A stretch of 49,755 nucleotides of DNA from Rhizobium sullae (lineage in GTDB: Bacteria > Pseudomonadota > Alphaproteobacteria > Rhizobiales > Rhizobiaceae). Within the stretch, counting starts at the first letter, position 1; every line of letters begins with the position of its first letter. The DNA is taken from contig NZ_FWER01000040.1 in the NCBI RefSeq assembly GCF_900169785.1, positions 1-49,755 on the forward strand. Reading direction: 5' to 3'. Under the pieces are notes generated by a model. It saw only the letters and a program-made list of their open reading frames with translations, was not told the origin of the DNA and made no database searches. Position numbers and translations under genes: made by a program. Shown here piece after piece: positions 24,011 through 32,345 of the stretch.

Positions 24011-25012
24011 TTAAAGAGAAGCTTCGATTTTCTCTGCTGCTTCAGGCGAGACCCACTTGGTCCAGATGTCCTTGTTTTCTTTTAGGAAGTGTTTCGCACC
24101 ATCTTCGCCGGATGCTTGATTTTCAGTCATCCAGGCCATCAGCTTGCCGACCGTGTCATTGCTCCAGGAGCGCTTCTCGAGATAGCTCATGACCTCAGGG
24201 CCGACCTTTTCGGAGAACGGCTTCGCGACCAAGGTCACGACCTTGTCGACCGGCCAGGCGTTCGGCTTCGGATCAGGGCAATCCGCCACAGTGTTGCAAC
24301 GCTTCCACTCGGCAGAATCATGGGGCACACCGGGATCCAGCTTTACCATCGCATACTTGCCAAGAAGCGCAGTCGGAGCCCAGTAATATGTCGCAAAGCC
24401 CTGCTGACGCTCATAGGCCTTTGCAATCGCCCCATCGAGGCCGGCGGCCGAACCAGTATCCACGAGCGTGAAGCCCGCTTTTTCGCCGGCGAAAGCCTTG
24501 TAGAGCTGCGAGGTGACGACCGTTCCTCCCCAACCCTGGGGACCGTTGAAAATCGCGCCCTTCTTCGAATCCTCCGCATCGGGGACAAGTTCGGGGTGTT
24601 TCAGCATGTCGGGGATTGTCTTGAGGTCGGGATGAGCGTCCGCAAGATATTTGGGAATCCACCAGCCTTGAACGCCGCCATCGGGAAGAGGGGAGCCGAC
24701 CTGAATGATCTGGCCTGCTTCCGTTCCTTTTTTCACGACATCCGGCAAAAGGTCGATCCAAGCTTCCGGCGCGATATCCGGCTGGCCTTTTTCCGCCATT
24801 GAGGTGATGGTCGGAACGGTGTCGCCAACGGTGATGTCCGCGCTACATCCATAGCCTTCGTTCAGGATTATTTTGTCGAGGTTCGAGAGAACTTCTGCAC
24901 TTTGCCAGTTCATGCTCGCAATCGTCACGCTTCCACACTCTGCGGCGTTCGCAAGTGATGCTCCACCCAGGAGGCCGAACATCAGGCATGTTGATGCAAG
25001 GAGTCTGTTCAT
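24011..25012 (-). CDS. Quaternary-amine ABC transporter substrate-binding protein (OpuAC/ProX-like)
   Basis: A 333-residue periplasmic protein with a clear signal peptide (MNRLLASTCLMFGLLGGASL, cleavage near ANA/AE). The mature start CGSVTIASMNWQSAEVLSNL and the aromatic-rich segments (PEAWIDLL, GGVQGWWIPKYL, FATYYWAPTALLGKY) fit the OpuAC fold. In that fold Trp and Tyr side chains cage a trimethyl- or dimethylammonium group. The position beside stachydrine demethylase genes points to proline betaine or a similar ligand. It follows the proC-like gene by 68 bases, so it may also have its own promoter. Confidence 0.92.
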   Translation of the reverse strand: MNRLLASTCLMFGLLGGASLANAAECGSVTIASMNWQSAEVLSNLDKIILNEGYGCSADITVGDTVPTITSMAEKGQPDIAPEAWIDLLPDVVKKGTEAGQIIQVGSPLPDGGVQGWWIPKYLADAHPDLKTIPDMLKHPELVPDAEDSKKGAIFNGPQGWGGTVVTSQLYKAFAGEKAGFTLVDTGSAAGLDGAIAKAYERQQGFATYYWAPTALLGKYAMVKLDPGVPHDSAEWKRCNTVADCPDPKPNAWPVDKVVTLVAKPFSEKVGPEVMSYLEKRSWSNDTVGKLMAWMTENQASGEDGAKHFLKENKDIWTKWVSPEAAEKIEASL

Positions 25013-25080
25013 TATCGTTCCCTTTATTTAAGCGGCGCTTTTGCGAAGCGGGGCGCTGCGTTAGCCCGCTCAAGCGGTTG

Positions 25081-25875
25081 TCAGGAGGCGTCTCCCATAC
25101 TCACCGATTTTCTGAATGCTGCCGAAAGTCCTTCCGAAACGGTGGCTTCCAGGCCAAAAGCGCGCATCGCCTCGATTGCCGCTGCGGTCGTTCCCCGATA
25201 ATCGAGAAACGAATTGACGATGTTGTTTGGACAGTCATCCCGATGCTCCAGCAAAGCCCCAGCCCCTATCAGCACCGTGTTCACGGCGCGGCGTGCGATG
25301 TCTGTGGAAAGGCCGTGATGGACGGCATCTTTCATCATCGCGGCGCCGAATAGCGCCGGAAACGCGGGCCCTGACCCGGACAAACCGGTCAAATAGTCGA
25401 TATCGCTTTCGCCATTCACTTCGTCCTCGACGCCACAAGCACGAAAGATACGACGTGCGACATTTCGATCGGCCTCGTCCATGCCACCTGATGCAATCCA
25501 CGGCGTATAGGATCTGCCAACCTCAACTGCGGCGTTGGGTAGGGCACGGACAACGCGGCTCGTTTGATGATGTGCCGCAAGCTGGTGCAGGCGGATGCCC
25601 GCCATAACAGAGATGACGAGCTTGCCCTGGGCGTCGACCGACAGAGACGGCCAATCGGCCGGACGGACAGAAACGATGATCACGTCCGATCGCTCTGCAA
25701 GCTCCTGGTTGTCTTGCGTGCAGTAAACGTTCGGAAAACCCGCAGGCCTCTCGTGCCGATAGGAGAGCGCAAGTGCTTCGTGCCGAACAACTCCCTTGTT
25801 GAGAATCGCGTTGGCAAGGGCTTTCCCGAGCCACCCTCCGCCACCGATCACTCCGATCCTCATCGAGTCCTGCAT
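25081..25875 (-). CDS. Divergent pyrroline-5-carboxylate reductase (ProC) family protein
   Basis: A 264-residue ProC-like reductase. An N-terminal Rossmann fold (IGVIGGGGWLGKALANAI) is followed by VISVMAGIRLHQLAAH and the dimerisation-domain motif LTGLSGSGPAFPALFGAAM. Two places differ from housekeeping ProC: GGGNMG is GGGGWLG, and the C-terminal VTSPGGTT loop is VNSFLDYRGTT. This suggests a changed substrate, such as another cyclic imine made from an N-methylated or hydroxylated proline. ATG 25873-25875, 10 bases after the TetR stop, is preferred; ATG 25863 is possible. Location in a betaine operon supports a catabolic role. Confidence 0.85.
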   Translation of the reverse strand: MQDSMRIGVIGGGGWLGKALANAILNKGVVRHEALALSYRHERPAGFPNVYCTQDNQELAERSDVIIVSVRPADWPSLSVDAQGKLVISVMAGIRLHQLAAHHQTSRVVRALPNAAVEVGRSYTPWIASGGMDEADRNVARRIFRACGVEDEVNGESDIDYLTGLSGSGPAFPALFGAAMMKDAVHHGLSTDIARRAVNTVLIGAGALLEHRDDCPNNIVNSFLDYRGTTAAAIEAMRAFGLEATVSEGLSAAFRKSVSMGDAS

Positions 25876-25885
25876 CCGCTTCTTC

Positions 25886-26515
25886 TCATTTCGGTTTATG
25901 GCCATGCCTGGCAAAGAAGCGATCAAGCTCTCTTTGCTGGGGAATCTGGCCGGTGTAGATCGCGATATATTCGGGAATACGCTTCATTCGCACCGCGATC
26001 TCTTCGCGGGACTGCATCGAGATGTAGCCGATCTGAACGAGATAGGTCGTCCGGGCTCGGACGTCGGCTGTTGTTTCCTCGTATCCAAAGCGCAGGAACA
26101 TTCGCTTGAGCGCCTCAAGCCGAATTTGATCTGCCTTTTGAACCTCGAAAAGAATCTCTTCTGATTGCAGCGCCCAACTGCGTACGGCAAATTCGAACTT
26201 GGAGTCGAACAAGTTCTGATCGAGCCAGCAGTCAAAAACGTTGAGCATGGCCTCGGCAAGTGATTCCGCGTAGGCTTCGCTCTGCTTTATTATGTTTCCG
26301 GTGTTTTTCTCCCGCCAGCGCGCAATCAGGCCGGCAAGCAATTCTTCGCGGTCCTTGAAGAACCAGTAGAAGCTCGTCCGCGAAAGGTTGAGTTTCTTGG
26401 CCAAGGGAAGAATTTTCACTGAATCGACGCCGGATTCTAGGAGAGATTCGTAGGCTGCTTCCAGCCAGCCCTCCTGCGATCCACGCCAGCCGGTATCGTT
26501 CAAAGCCTGTTCCAT
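25886..26515 (-). CDS. TetR-family transcriptional regulator
   Basis: A 209-residue regulator with an N-terminal helix-turn-helix (SVKILPLAKKLNLSRTSFYW, then FFKDREELLAGL) and an all-helical ligand domain. The start is ATG 26513-26515 behind a full AGGAGG. It heads the minus-strand series with the ProC-like gene and importer and is divergent from stcD. The large inverted repeat at 26556-26617 between them is its probable operator. In betaine systems TetR regulators of this layout (BetI, for example) respond to the imported compound. Confidence 0.9.
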   Translation of the reverse strand: MEQALNDTGWRGSQEGWLEAAYESLLESGVDSVKILPLAKKLNLSRTSFYWFFKDREELLAGLIARWREKNTGNIIKQSEAYAESLAEAMLNVFDCWLDQNLFDSKFEFAVRSWALQSEEILFEVQKADQIRLEALKRMFLRFGYEETTADVRARTTYLVQIGYISMQSREEIAVRMKRIPEYIAIYTGQIPQQRELDRFFARHGHKPK

Positions 26516-26555
26516 GATTGACCTCCTAACAAAAAATGAAACTCGATACAAGAAA

Positions 26556-26617
26556 AATGTACACCTATGTCAATGGAAATGACTTAAGTGTTTTGTTAGT
26601 TGACATGAATGTACATT
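26556..26617. promoter_or_regulatory. Long inverted repeat, probable TetR operator
   Basis: AATGTACACCTATGTCAA (26556-26573) and TTGACATGAATGTACATT (26600-26617) are inverted copies matching at 15 of 18 positions. Each arm holds a TGTACA palindrome. They lie in the 147-base gap between the divergent tetR and stcD starts, the second arm 45 bases before the stcD ATG. Two dimers, or one dimer per TGTACA palindrome, could bind and control both directions. Confidence 0.7.
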
Positions 26618-26662
26618 TCCGCTTAGCGTTTACCACAACTGTCCTAGTCCGGAGCCCGACAG

Positions 26663-28699
26663 ATGTCGAACGATCCTCTCCTTCAGCCTTATCAACTCAA
26701 GCACCTGAAGCTTCGCAACCGCATCATCGTGACGTCGCACGAACCGGCATATCCGGAAGACGGTATGCCCAAGGAGCGCTATCTCGCCTACACCGTGGAA
26801 AGGGCAAAGGGTGGTGTCGCCATGACGATGACGGCCGGTTCCGCGGCTGTTTCAAAAGACAGCCCGCCCGTCTTCAACAACCTGCTCGCCTACAAGGACG
26901 AGATCGTACCGTGGCTGAAGGCAATGACCGATGCGGTGCATGAGGAAGGGGCGGCGATCATGATCCAGCTCACTCACCTCGGCCGGCGCACGCGCTGGGA
27001 CAAGGGCGACTGGCTTCCCATTGTCGCACCGTCGCATCATCGCGAGGCCTCGCACCGGGCTTTCCCCAAGAAGATCGAAGATTGGGACATCGAGCGCATC
27101 ATAAAGGACTTTGCCGACGCTGCAGAACGCATGAAGGCCGGCGGTATGGATGGCGTTGAGCTCGAGGCCTACGGGCACCTTCTTGACCAGTTCGCATCTC
27201 CGCTGACGAACGAACTCGAAGGTCCTTACGGTGGTTCGCTCGACAATCGCATGCGCTTCTGTCTGGATGTTCTAAGGGCGATCCGGAAACGGGTTGGAGA
27301 GGACTTCATTCTGGGAATACGCTACACCGCTGATGAATGTCTTCCAGGCGGCACCGGCAAGGCTGACGGCCTCGAAATTTCGAAGCGTCTCAAGGAAAGC
27401 GGCCTGATTGACTACTTGAACGTGATCCGCGGTCATATCGACACCGATGCCGGCCTCACAGACGTCATCCCGATCCAGGGTATGGCGAACTCCCCGCACC
27501 TCGATTTCGCGGGCGAGATTCGCGCCGCGACGGATTTCCCGACCTTCCACGCGGCCAAAATCCCGGATGTTGCAACTGCCCGCCATGCGATCGCGTCGGG
27601 CAAGGTCGATATGGTCGGTATGACCCGCGCTCATATGACGGACCCGCACATCGTTCGCAAAATTATGGAGAAGCGCGAAGAGGACATCCGTCCCTGCGTC
27701 GGCGCCAACTACTGTCTCGACCGCATTTACCAAGGCGGGGCCGCCTATTGCATCCACAATGCAGCAACCGGCCGCGAGCTGACAATGCCGCACGTGGTCA
27801 AAAAGGCGGACCTTCGGAAGAAAGTTGTCGTCGTCGGCGCAGGCCCAGGTGGGCTCGAAGCTGCACGGGTTGCAGCCGAGCGTGGCCACGAGGTCGTCGT
27901 ATTCGAGGCGGCCAACGACCCCGGCGGCCAAATCCGCCTAACGGCCCAAAGCGAGCGCCGCAGGGAAATGATAAGCATCATCGACTGGCGGATGAACCAG
28001 TGCGAGAAGTACGGTGTGGTCTTCCATTTCAACACCTGGGCGGAAGCAGACACAGTGGAGGCGGAAAGGCCCGACGTGGTAATCATCGCCACGGGTGGCA
28101 TGCCGCATACGGAAGTCCTCTCGGTAGGCAACGAACTGGTCGTCTCGGCATGGGACATCATCTCAGGTGACGTGAAACCAGGAGCCAACGTTCTCATCTT
28201 CGATGACGCCGGCGATCATGCAGGGCTGCAGGCTGCCGAGTTCATTGCCGAGGCAGGCGCCAAGGTGGAAATCATGACACCCGACCGTTCCTTCGCGCCG
28301 GAAGTCATGGCGATGAACCTCGTGCCCTACATGCGTTCGCTGCAGAAACTCGACGTCACCTTCACCGTGACCTTCAGGCTCGAAGCGGTCGAAAAGAACG
28401 GCAACCAGCTCATTGCCCGTGTAGGCAGCGATTACGGCGGTGTTGCGAAGAGGCGCACGGTCGACCAGGTTGTGATCAACCATGGAACGATACCGCTCGA
28501 TGAACTCTATTTCGAGATGAAACCCTCTTCCACGAATCTTGGCGAAATTTCGCAGCAGCAATTGGTCGCCGGTGAACCCCAGACTATCGTCCGCAATCCT
28601 AAAGGGAAATTCCGTCTTTTCCGGATCGGGGATGCCGTGGCCGCTCGCAATACCCATGCCGCCATCTACGATGGGTTGCGGATCGCCAAGGATATTTAA
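26663..28699 (+). CDS. stcD: N-methylproline demethylase-type flavoprotein (StcD)
   Basis: A 678-residue enzyme of the trimethylamine-dehydrogenase/2,4-dienoyl-CoA-reductase type. Residues 1-370 form an FMN TIM barrel with LTHLGRRT and the region GVELEAYGHLLDQFASPLTN. An iron-sulfur segment and then FAD/NAD-binding domains follow (VVVVGAGPGGLEAARVAAER and VNVLIFDDAG-like Rossmann regions). The cluster motif reads RPCVGANYCLDR, with Cys345, Ala348, Cys351 and Cys363; related enzymes have Cys at the second place. Length and sequence fit the Ensifer stachydrine-utilisation protein StcD, which removes the last N-methyl group to give proline. It is monocistronic and divergent from the TetR operon; GGAG precedes ATG 26663. 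Confidence 0.88.
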   Translation: MSNDPLLQPYQLKHLKLRNRIIVTSHEPAYPEDGMPKERYLAYTVERAKGGVAMTMTAGSAAVSKDSPPVFNNLLAYKDEIVPWLKAMTDAVHEEGAAIMIQLTHLGRRTRWDKGDWLPIVAPSHHREASHRAFPKKIEDWDIERIIKDFADAAERMKAGGMDGVELEAYGHLLDQFASPLTNELEGPYGGSLDNRMRFCLDVLRAIRKRVGEDFILGIRYTADECLPGGTGKADGLEISKRLKESGLIDYLNVIRGHIDTDAGLTDVIPIQGMANSPHLDFAGEIRAATDFPTFHAAKIPDVATARHAIASGKVDMVGMTRAHMTDPHIVRKIMEKREEDIRPCVGANYCLDRIYQGGAAYCIHNAATGRELTMPHVVKKADLRKKVVVVGAGPGGLEAARVAAERGHEVVVFEAANDPGGQIRLTAQSERRREMISIIDWRMNQCEKYGVVFHFNTWAEADTVEAERPDVVIIATGGMPHTEVLSVGNELVVSAWDIISGDVKPGANVLIFDDAGDHAGLQAAEFIAEAGAKVEIMTPDRSFAPEVMAMNLVPYMRSLQKLDVTFTVTFRLEAVEKNGNQLIARVGSDYGGVAKRRTVDQVVINHGTIPLDELYFEMKPSSTNLGEISQQQLVAGEPQTIVRNPKGKFRLFRIGDAVAARNTHAAIYDGLRIAKDI

Positions 28700-29009
28700 T
28701 CAATATGGCGGTTCAGGCTCCATTAGTTGACGGCAGTGACAGCGGATCGGCGGACGAAAAACGCCGCAGGAAGATCAGAGCTGTATTCGTATTATCCTGA
28801 ACATGGCTCAGGTTCTATGATCGCAGACGGCCGCCTGGGCTCCAATACCACGATGCGTGGCACACTTCCCCGCTCTAACTCCATCTTCCGAGAGAAAGGG
28901 TCGATGTACATCAAGCGCCCGGCAACAGTCCCCTTTCTCCAGATGCGCAGCGCGCGCTAGTGCAGGCGTGGCATCCACGCTGCCTTACGCGCAAGGTCAC
29001 TGGAAGTTT
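28700..29009. other. Region with no recognised gene between convergent units
   Basis: About 310 bases between the stcD stop and the end of the reductase gene. A 39-codon minus-strand frame (MYIDPFSRKMELERGSVPRI and onward, about 28784-28903) is protein-like in composition but matches nothing I know. No U-rich terminator hairpin was seen. Confidence 0.4.
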
Positions 29010-30095
29010 CTACCGATCGATCACAAGATCGCTTAGCGGCTTGGAACAGCAAGGGAGAAACAAGCCTGCGTCGATCTCTCGCTGCCTGATGCCGCCGTTG
29101 TGCTTCATGTCCACAGATCCGGAGACGAGCCTGGACTTGCAAGTGCCGCATACTCCGTTCGCGCATGAGGACGGAATTCTCAATCCTGCCTTCTTCGCAC
29201 AACTGAGCACCGTCTGTTCGCGGGCAACGCCGATCGTCCGCGCCTGCTTCAGGAACTCCACCTCGAAGGATTTCGCAGTGACGACCTCTCCAACGGGAAG
29301 CTGCGTTTCATCGATCACTGCGGCGTCGAAGCTTTCTTCGATGTAGCTCGACGCTGGCACCCCGAGTTCGGCGGAGATCTTCCGTGCTGCGGCCATGAAT
29401 GGAGCCGGTCCGCAACACATAACGATCCTCTCGGCAATGTCTGGAACCGCAAGCTTCATGAATTCCGACGAAATCCTGCCGGTCAAGCCCGGCCATGACG
29501 GCTCCCCGGTAACCACTTCCGGAAGGAAATGAAGTCTCAACCCTTTCATCCTGCCTGCCAAATTCGAGAGCTCCTCCCTGAAAATGAGATCCTTGGGTGT
29601 CCGAGCGGCATGGAGAAAGACGACGTCCGTTGGCTCGCATGTATCAGCCAGGTCTCTGACGATGGACATAACCGGCGTAATGCCGGATCCACCAGAGAGC
29701 AGCAGGAATTTCCTTCCAGCATCACGCGGCCGGACGAAATGACCCAGCGGCCCCTGCACCTTGACCGTTGTGCCGCTCGCTAGCTTGTCGTGCAGCCAGT
29801 TCGAGATCTTTCCATCCGCGATGCGCTTAACCGTAACCGTGAAGGTGCTCATCCGCTGAGGCGAAGAGGAAATGCTGTAGCAGCGGCGTTCAGGGTCGGG
29901 GTCGAGTGGGAAATCGAACAAGAAATACTGACCGCTGTCGAAGGCGAACCACTTGCCCTGCGGGGACGCAAACGTGAAGCTCTTCACGTCGTGCGTCTCC
30001 TGATGGACGTCTATGCAGACGACCGTGTCGTCGAGCTCTGGATCCCAGGCGTCATTCCGATGGCTCGATGAGGGGTGCACGATCTTAGTATCCAT
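29010..30095 (-). CDS. Ferredoxin reductase (FAD plus [2Fe-2S]) partner of the Rieske demethylase
   Basis: A 361-residue electron-transfer protein. An FAD-binding barrel (ERRCYSISSSPQRMSTFTVT) and an NAD-binding domain (LLLSGGSGITPVMSIVRDL, ERIVMCCGPAPFM) are followed by a plant-type ferredoxin domain. Its cluster ligands are in PSSCANGVCGTCKSRLVSG and FLPCCSKP. It passes electrons from NAD(P)H to the Rieske oxygenase encoded directly upstream. ATG 30093-30095 lies inside the end of that gene (11-base overlap), so the two are translationally linked; the longer frame to 30224 is a read-through of the overlap. Confidence 0.93.
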   Translation of the reverse strand: MDTKIVHPSSSHRNDAWDPELDDTVVCIDVHQETHDVKSFTFASPQGKWFAFDSGQYFLFDFPLDPDPERRCYSISSSPQRMSTFTVTVKRIADGKISNWLHDKLASGTTVKVQGPLGHFVRPRDAGRKFLLLSGGSGITPVMSIVRDLADTCEPTDVVFLHAARTPKDLIFREELSNLAGRMKGLRLHFLPEVVTGEPSWPGLTGRISSEFMKLAVPDIAERIVMCCGPAPFMAAARKISAELGVPASSYIEESFDAAVIDETQLPVGEVVTAKSFEVEFLKQARTIGVAREQTVLSCAKKAGLRIPSSCANGVCGTCKSRLVSGSVDMKHNGGIRQREIDAGLFLPCCSKPLSDLVIDR

Positions 30096-31338
30096 GAGCC
30101 CGCATCCGGTCGATGTACCAGGCCGCAAACCGGTCCAAGTTGGTTTCGGAAAACGGCGAGTAGGGTCCTGGTACATATGCAGGATCGAGGACACCGGCGT
30201 GAGATCGGGCGACAAGCTCCGCATCCTGGTCGGTCGTTGCGATCCAAACGTTCGTCAACTTTTCGAGATCGTAGTCGATGCCCTCGACGGCATCCTTGTG
30301 AACAAGCCACTTTGTGCGCACGAGGGTCTTGTCAGCGGAGAGCGGAATGACGATCGCAACGACCGCATGGTCGCCCATGAAGTGGTTCCAGCTATTGTGT
30401 CCCCACAGATGCGTGTCACCCAAGTCTTTCCGGGTCATGGTGCCGAGAAGCTTTGACGAAGCCGCGGTCGCGTCGGGCGTCTGCGATTCGCCAGCACCCG
30501 AAATGATCAGGCGCTGCGTTCTGAAGTTTGTCTCGCAGTCGACGAGTTGTTCGACGGCGGCAGAAGGGTAGCCGTCGGCCTCCCAGCTCTTGGTTTGCTC
30601 TGCATACAGAGCTTCGTGCTGTTCTGCCTGCTCCCTGTCTTCTGGGCTCAGGCTTTCCGGATCGAATCCGAAATCCAGATCGACGAACGACACGCAGAGC
30701 TCGGGATGGTTCGCGGAGCAGTGATAGCATTCGCGATTATTTTCCATGGTGAGCTTCCAGTTGCCATGTTCGACCACGTCAGCCTGGAACGCCACCTTTG
30801 TGTTGCGGATATCATAAGGCGCGAGCCGTTCCGTCATCACCGCCTCAAGTCGGTCGATGTCGGGCGGAGGGTTGTCGGAGAGGCAAGCATAGATGAGACC
30901 GCCGATCGATTTGAAATTGACCGGCCTGAGACTTTTGCAGCTCTTGTCGAAATCGGCGCCCATGTGAGGCGCGTAGGCGAGTTCGCCGTCAAGCTCATAT
31001 GTCCACTGATGGTATGGACAGACGAGCTTGGAGATGACGCTTGATCCCGCGTTAAGGATTCGTGAGCCGCGATGACGGCATACGTTATGCACGACCCGAA
31101 CCTGATTGTCATCGTCGCGAAGAATGATGAGGCCGCTGTTGCCAATATCGACAACGGTGGCGTCTCCCGGTTCTGGAACATCGCATTCCAGACCTATGCA
31201 AATCCAGTGTTTGCGAAAGAATACGTCGATGTCGGCCTCGAAAACATCCTCGCGGGTGTAGAGGCCGGCTGGAAGCGAATGGCCGTCCCCCCTCGTGTCG
31301 AGAAGCGAGGAAATCGAAGAAGCGAAGGTCTGAAGCAT
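30085..31338 (-). CDS. stc2: Rieske non-haem iron N-demethylase (Stc2-like stachydrine demethylase)
   Basis: A 417-residue oxygenase alpha subunit. Rieske ligands are Cys87 and His89 (NVCRHRG) and Cys107 and His110 (LVCPYHQWTY). The mononuclear iron site is in NRECYHCSANHPEL, with His206 and His211 as ligands; Glu203, where most Rieske oxygenases have Asp, would bridge to the neighbouring Rieske centre. Length and motifs fit Stc2, which oxidatively removes one methyl from proline betaine, giving N-methylproline and formaldehyde. StcD in the same island would finish the job. It is divergent from the GntR operon with 290 bases between. Confidence 0.88.
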   Translation of the reverse strand: MLQTFASSISSLLDTRGDGHSLPAGLYTREDVFEADIDVFFRKHWICIGLECDVPEPGDATVVDIGNSGLIILRDDDNQVRVVHNVCRHRGSRILNAGSSVISKLVCPYHQWTYELDGELAYAPHMGADFDKSCKSLRPVNFKSIGGLIYACLSDNPPPDIDRLEAVMTERLAPYDIRNTKVAFQADVVEHGNWKLTMENNRECYHCSANHPELCVSFVDLDFGFDPESLSPEDREQAEQHEALYAEQTKSWEADGYPSAAVEQLVDCETNFRTQRLIISGAGESQTPDATAASSKLLGTMTRKDLGDTHLWGHNSWNHFMGDHAVVAIVIPLSADKTLVRTKWLVHKDAVEGIDYDLEKLTNVWIATTDQDAELVARSHAGVLDPAYVPGPYSPFSETNLDRFAAWYIDRMRAHGY

Positions 31339-31539
31339 AATTCTACCTCATGGTTGGATGGGCAATAATCCGCTCGATCTTCCTGTGGCTCAACGGCACA
31401 AATCAGCCTTGGTTACATAAACAAATGTAATGGCACGGCGAAGACGCGACCATGAGAACTTGCCGGTTCACCTGAGACCTCGCGGGCTCGCGAGCGTCGA
31501 AATGGTCGATCTGTGAATTGTATTTTTGCGCAATACCAA

Positions 31540-31560
31540 TTGTATACGCAAAGTACACAA
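31540..31560. promoter_or_regulatory. Inverted repeat in the Rieske/GntR divergent promoter region
   Basis: TTGTATAC, five bases and GTACACAA form an inverted repeat with 7 of 8 matching positions. Another TTGTAT occurs at 31518-31523. Symmetrical sites of this kind, with GTAYAC-type cores, suit GntR/FadR-type dimers. It lies 68 bases before the gntR start and about 200 before the Rieske gene, so it may serve both; binding is inferred. Confidence 0.5.
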
Positions 31561-31628
31561 ATGTTGACTCCAGCGCCGAGCCATGCGAACGTGGGCTGGT
31601 CAGATAAAAAAAGAGGCTGAGATAACCG

Positions 31629-32345
31629 ATGGCGAAGAGCGTCAAGAGCAATCTCTACGATGACTTGAAGCGTCAGATCCTGACGATGGAGCTGGACCCG
31701 GACGCCGACCTGGACGAGGCGAGTCTAAGCGAGCGGTACGGTCTGTCCCGAACGCCCGTTCGGGACATATTCCGCCGTCTCGCGGGCGAGGGTTACGTCG
31801 ACATTCGCGAGAACAGGGGTGCGCGGGTCATCCCGATGAACCACTCCACTCTGCGGAACTTCTTTCTCGTCGCGCCGATGATCTACGCGGCGATCGGCCG
31901 TCTCGCGGTGCAGAACTTCAAGCCCGCCCAGCTCTCAGACCTGAAGCAAACTCAAGAGCGATTCCGCGCCGCCAGCGAGAATATGGACGTTCTGGCGATG
32001 GTGATCGAGAACAACCGCTTTCACGAGATCTTCGGGGAGATGTCGGCCAACGTCTACCTGCAGCCCAGCCTGGGCCGGCTTCTCATCGATCACGCGCGTA
32101 TTGGTCACACGTTCTTCCGGCCCAGGAACGACGACATGAAACGCCGGCTCCAATTGGCTGTCGAGCATCACGACAGCTTCATCGAGGCGCTTAGCGTTCA
32201 TGACGAGGACGCGGTGGTCGACCTTGTCTTCGAGCACTGGGAATTGTCTCGCGAGAACATGGAGATGTTCATCGCGCCGCAAGGGCTCAAGGCGGACGCC
32301 TTCGTCGGCGGTCCGGCTGCGCAACCATTGGAGAGGTCGTCGTGA
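31629..32345 (+). CDS. GntR-family (FadR subfamily) regulator
   Basis: A 238-residue regulator. The N-terminal winged helix has LSERYGLSRTPVRDIFRRLA and GYVDIRENRGARV. The C-terminal FCD-type helical domain carries FHEIFGEMSAN and the metal/ligand histidines around EHHDSFIEALSVHD. It is the first gene of a four-gene overlapping operon; its TGA overlaps the GTG of the DapA-like gene (GTGA). This is autoregulation by layout, with the catabolic substrate or an intermediate as the probable effector. Confidence 0.92.
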   Translation: MAKSVKSNLYDDLKRQILTMELDPDADLDEASLSERYGLSRTPVRDIFRRLAGEGYVDIRENRGARVIPMNHSTLRNFFLVAPMIYAAIGRLAVQNFKPAQLSDLKQTQERFRAASENMDVLAMVIENNRFHEIFGEMSANVYLQPSLGRLLIDHARIGHTFFRPRNDDMKRRLQLAVEHHDSFIEALSVHDEDAVVDLVFEHWELSRENMEMFIAPQGLKADAFVGGPAAQPLERSS

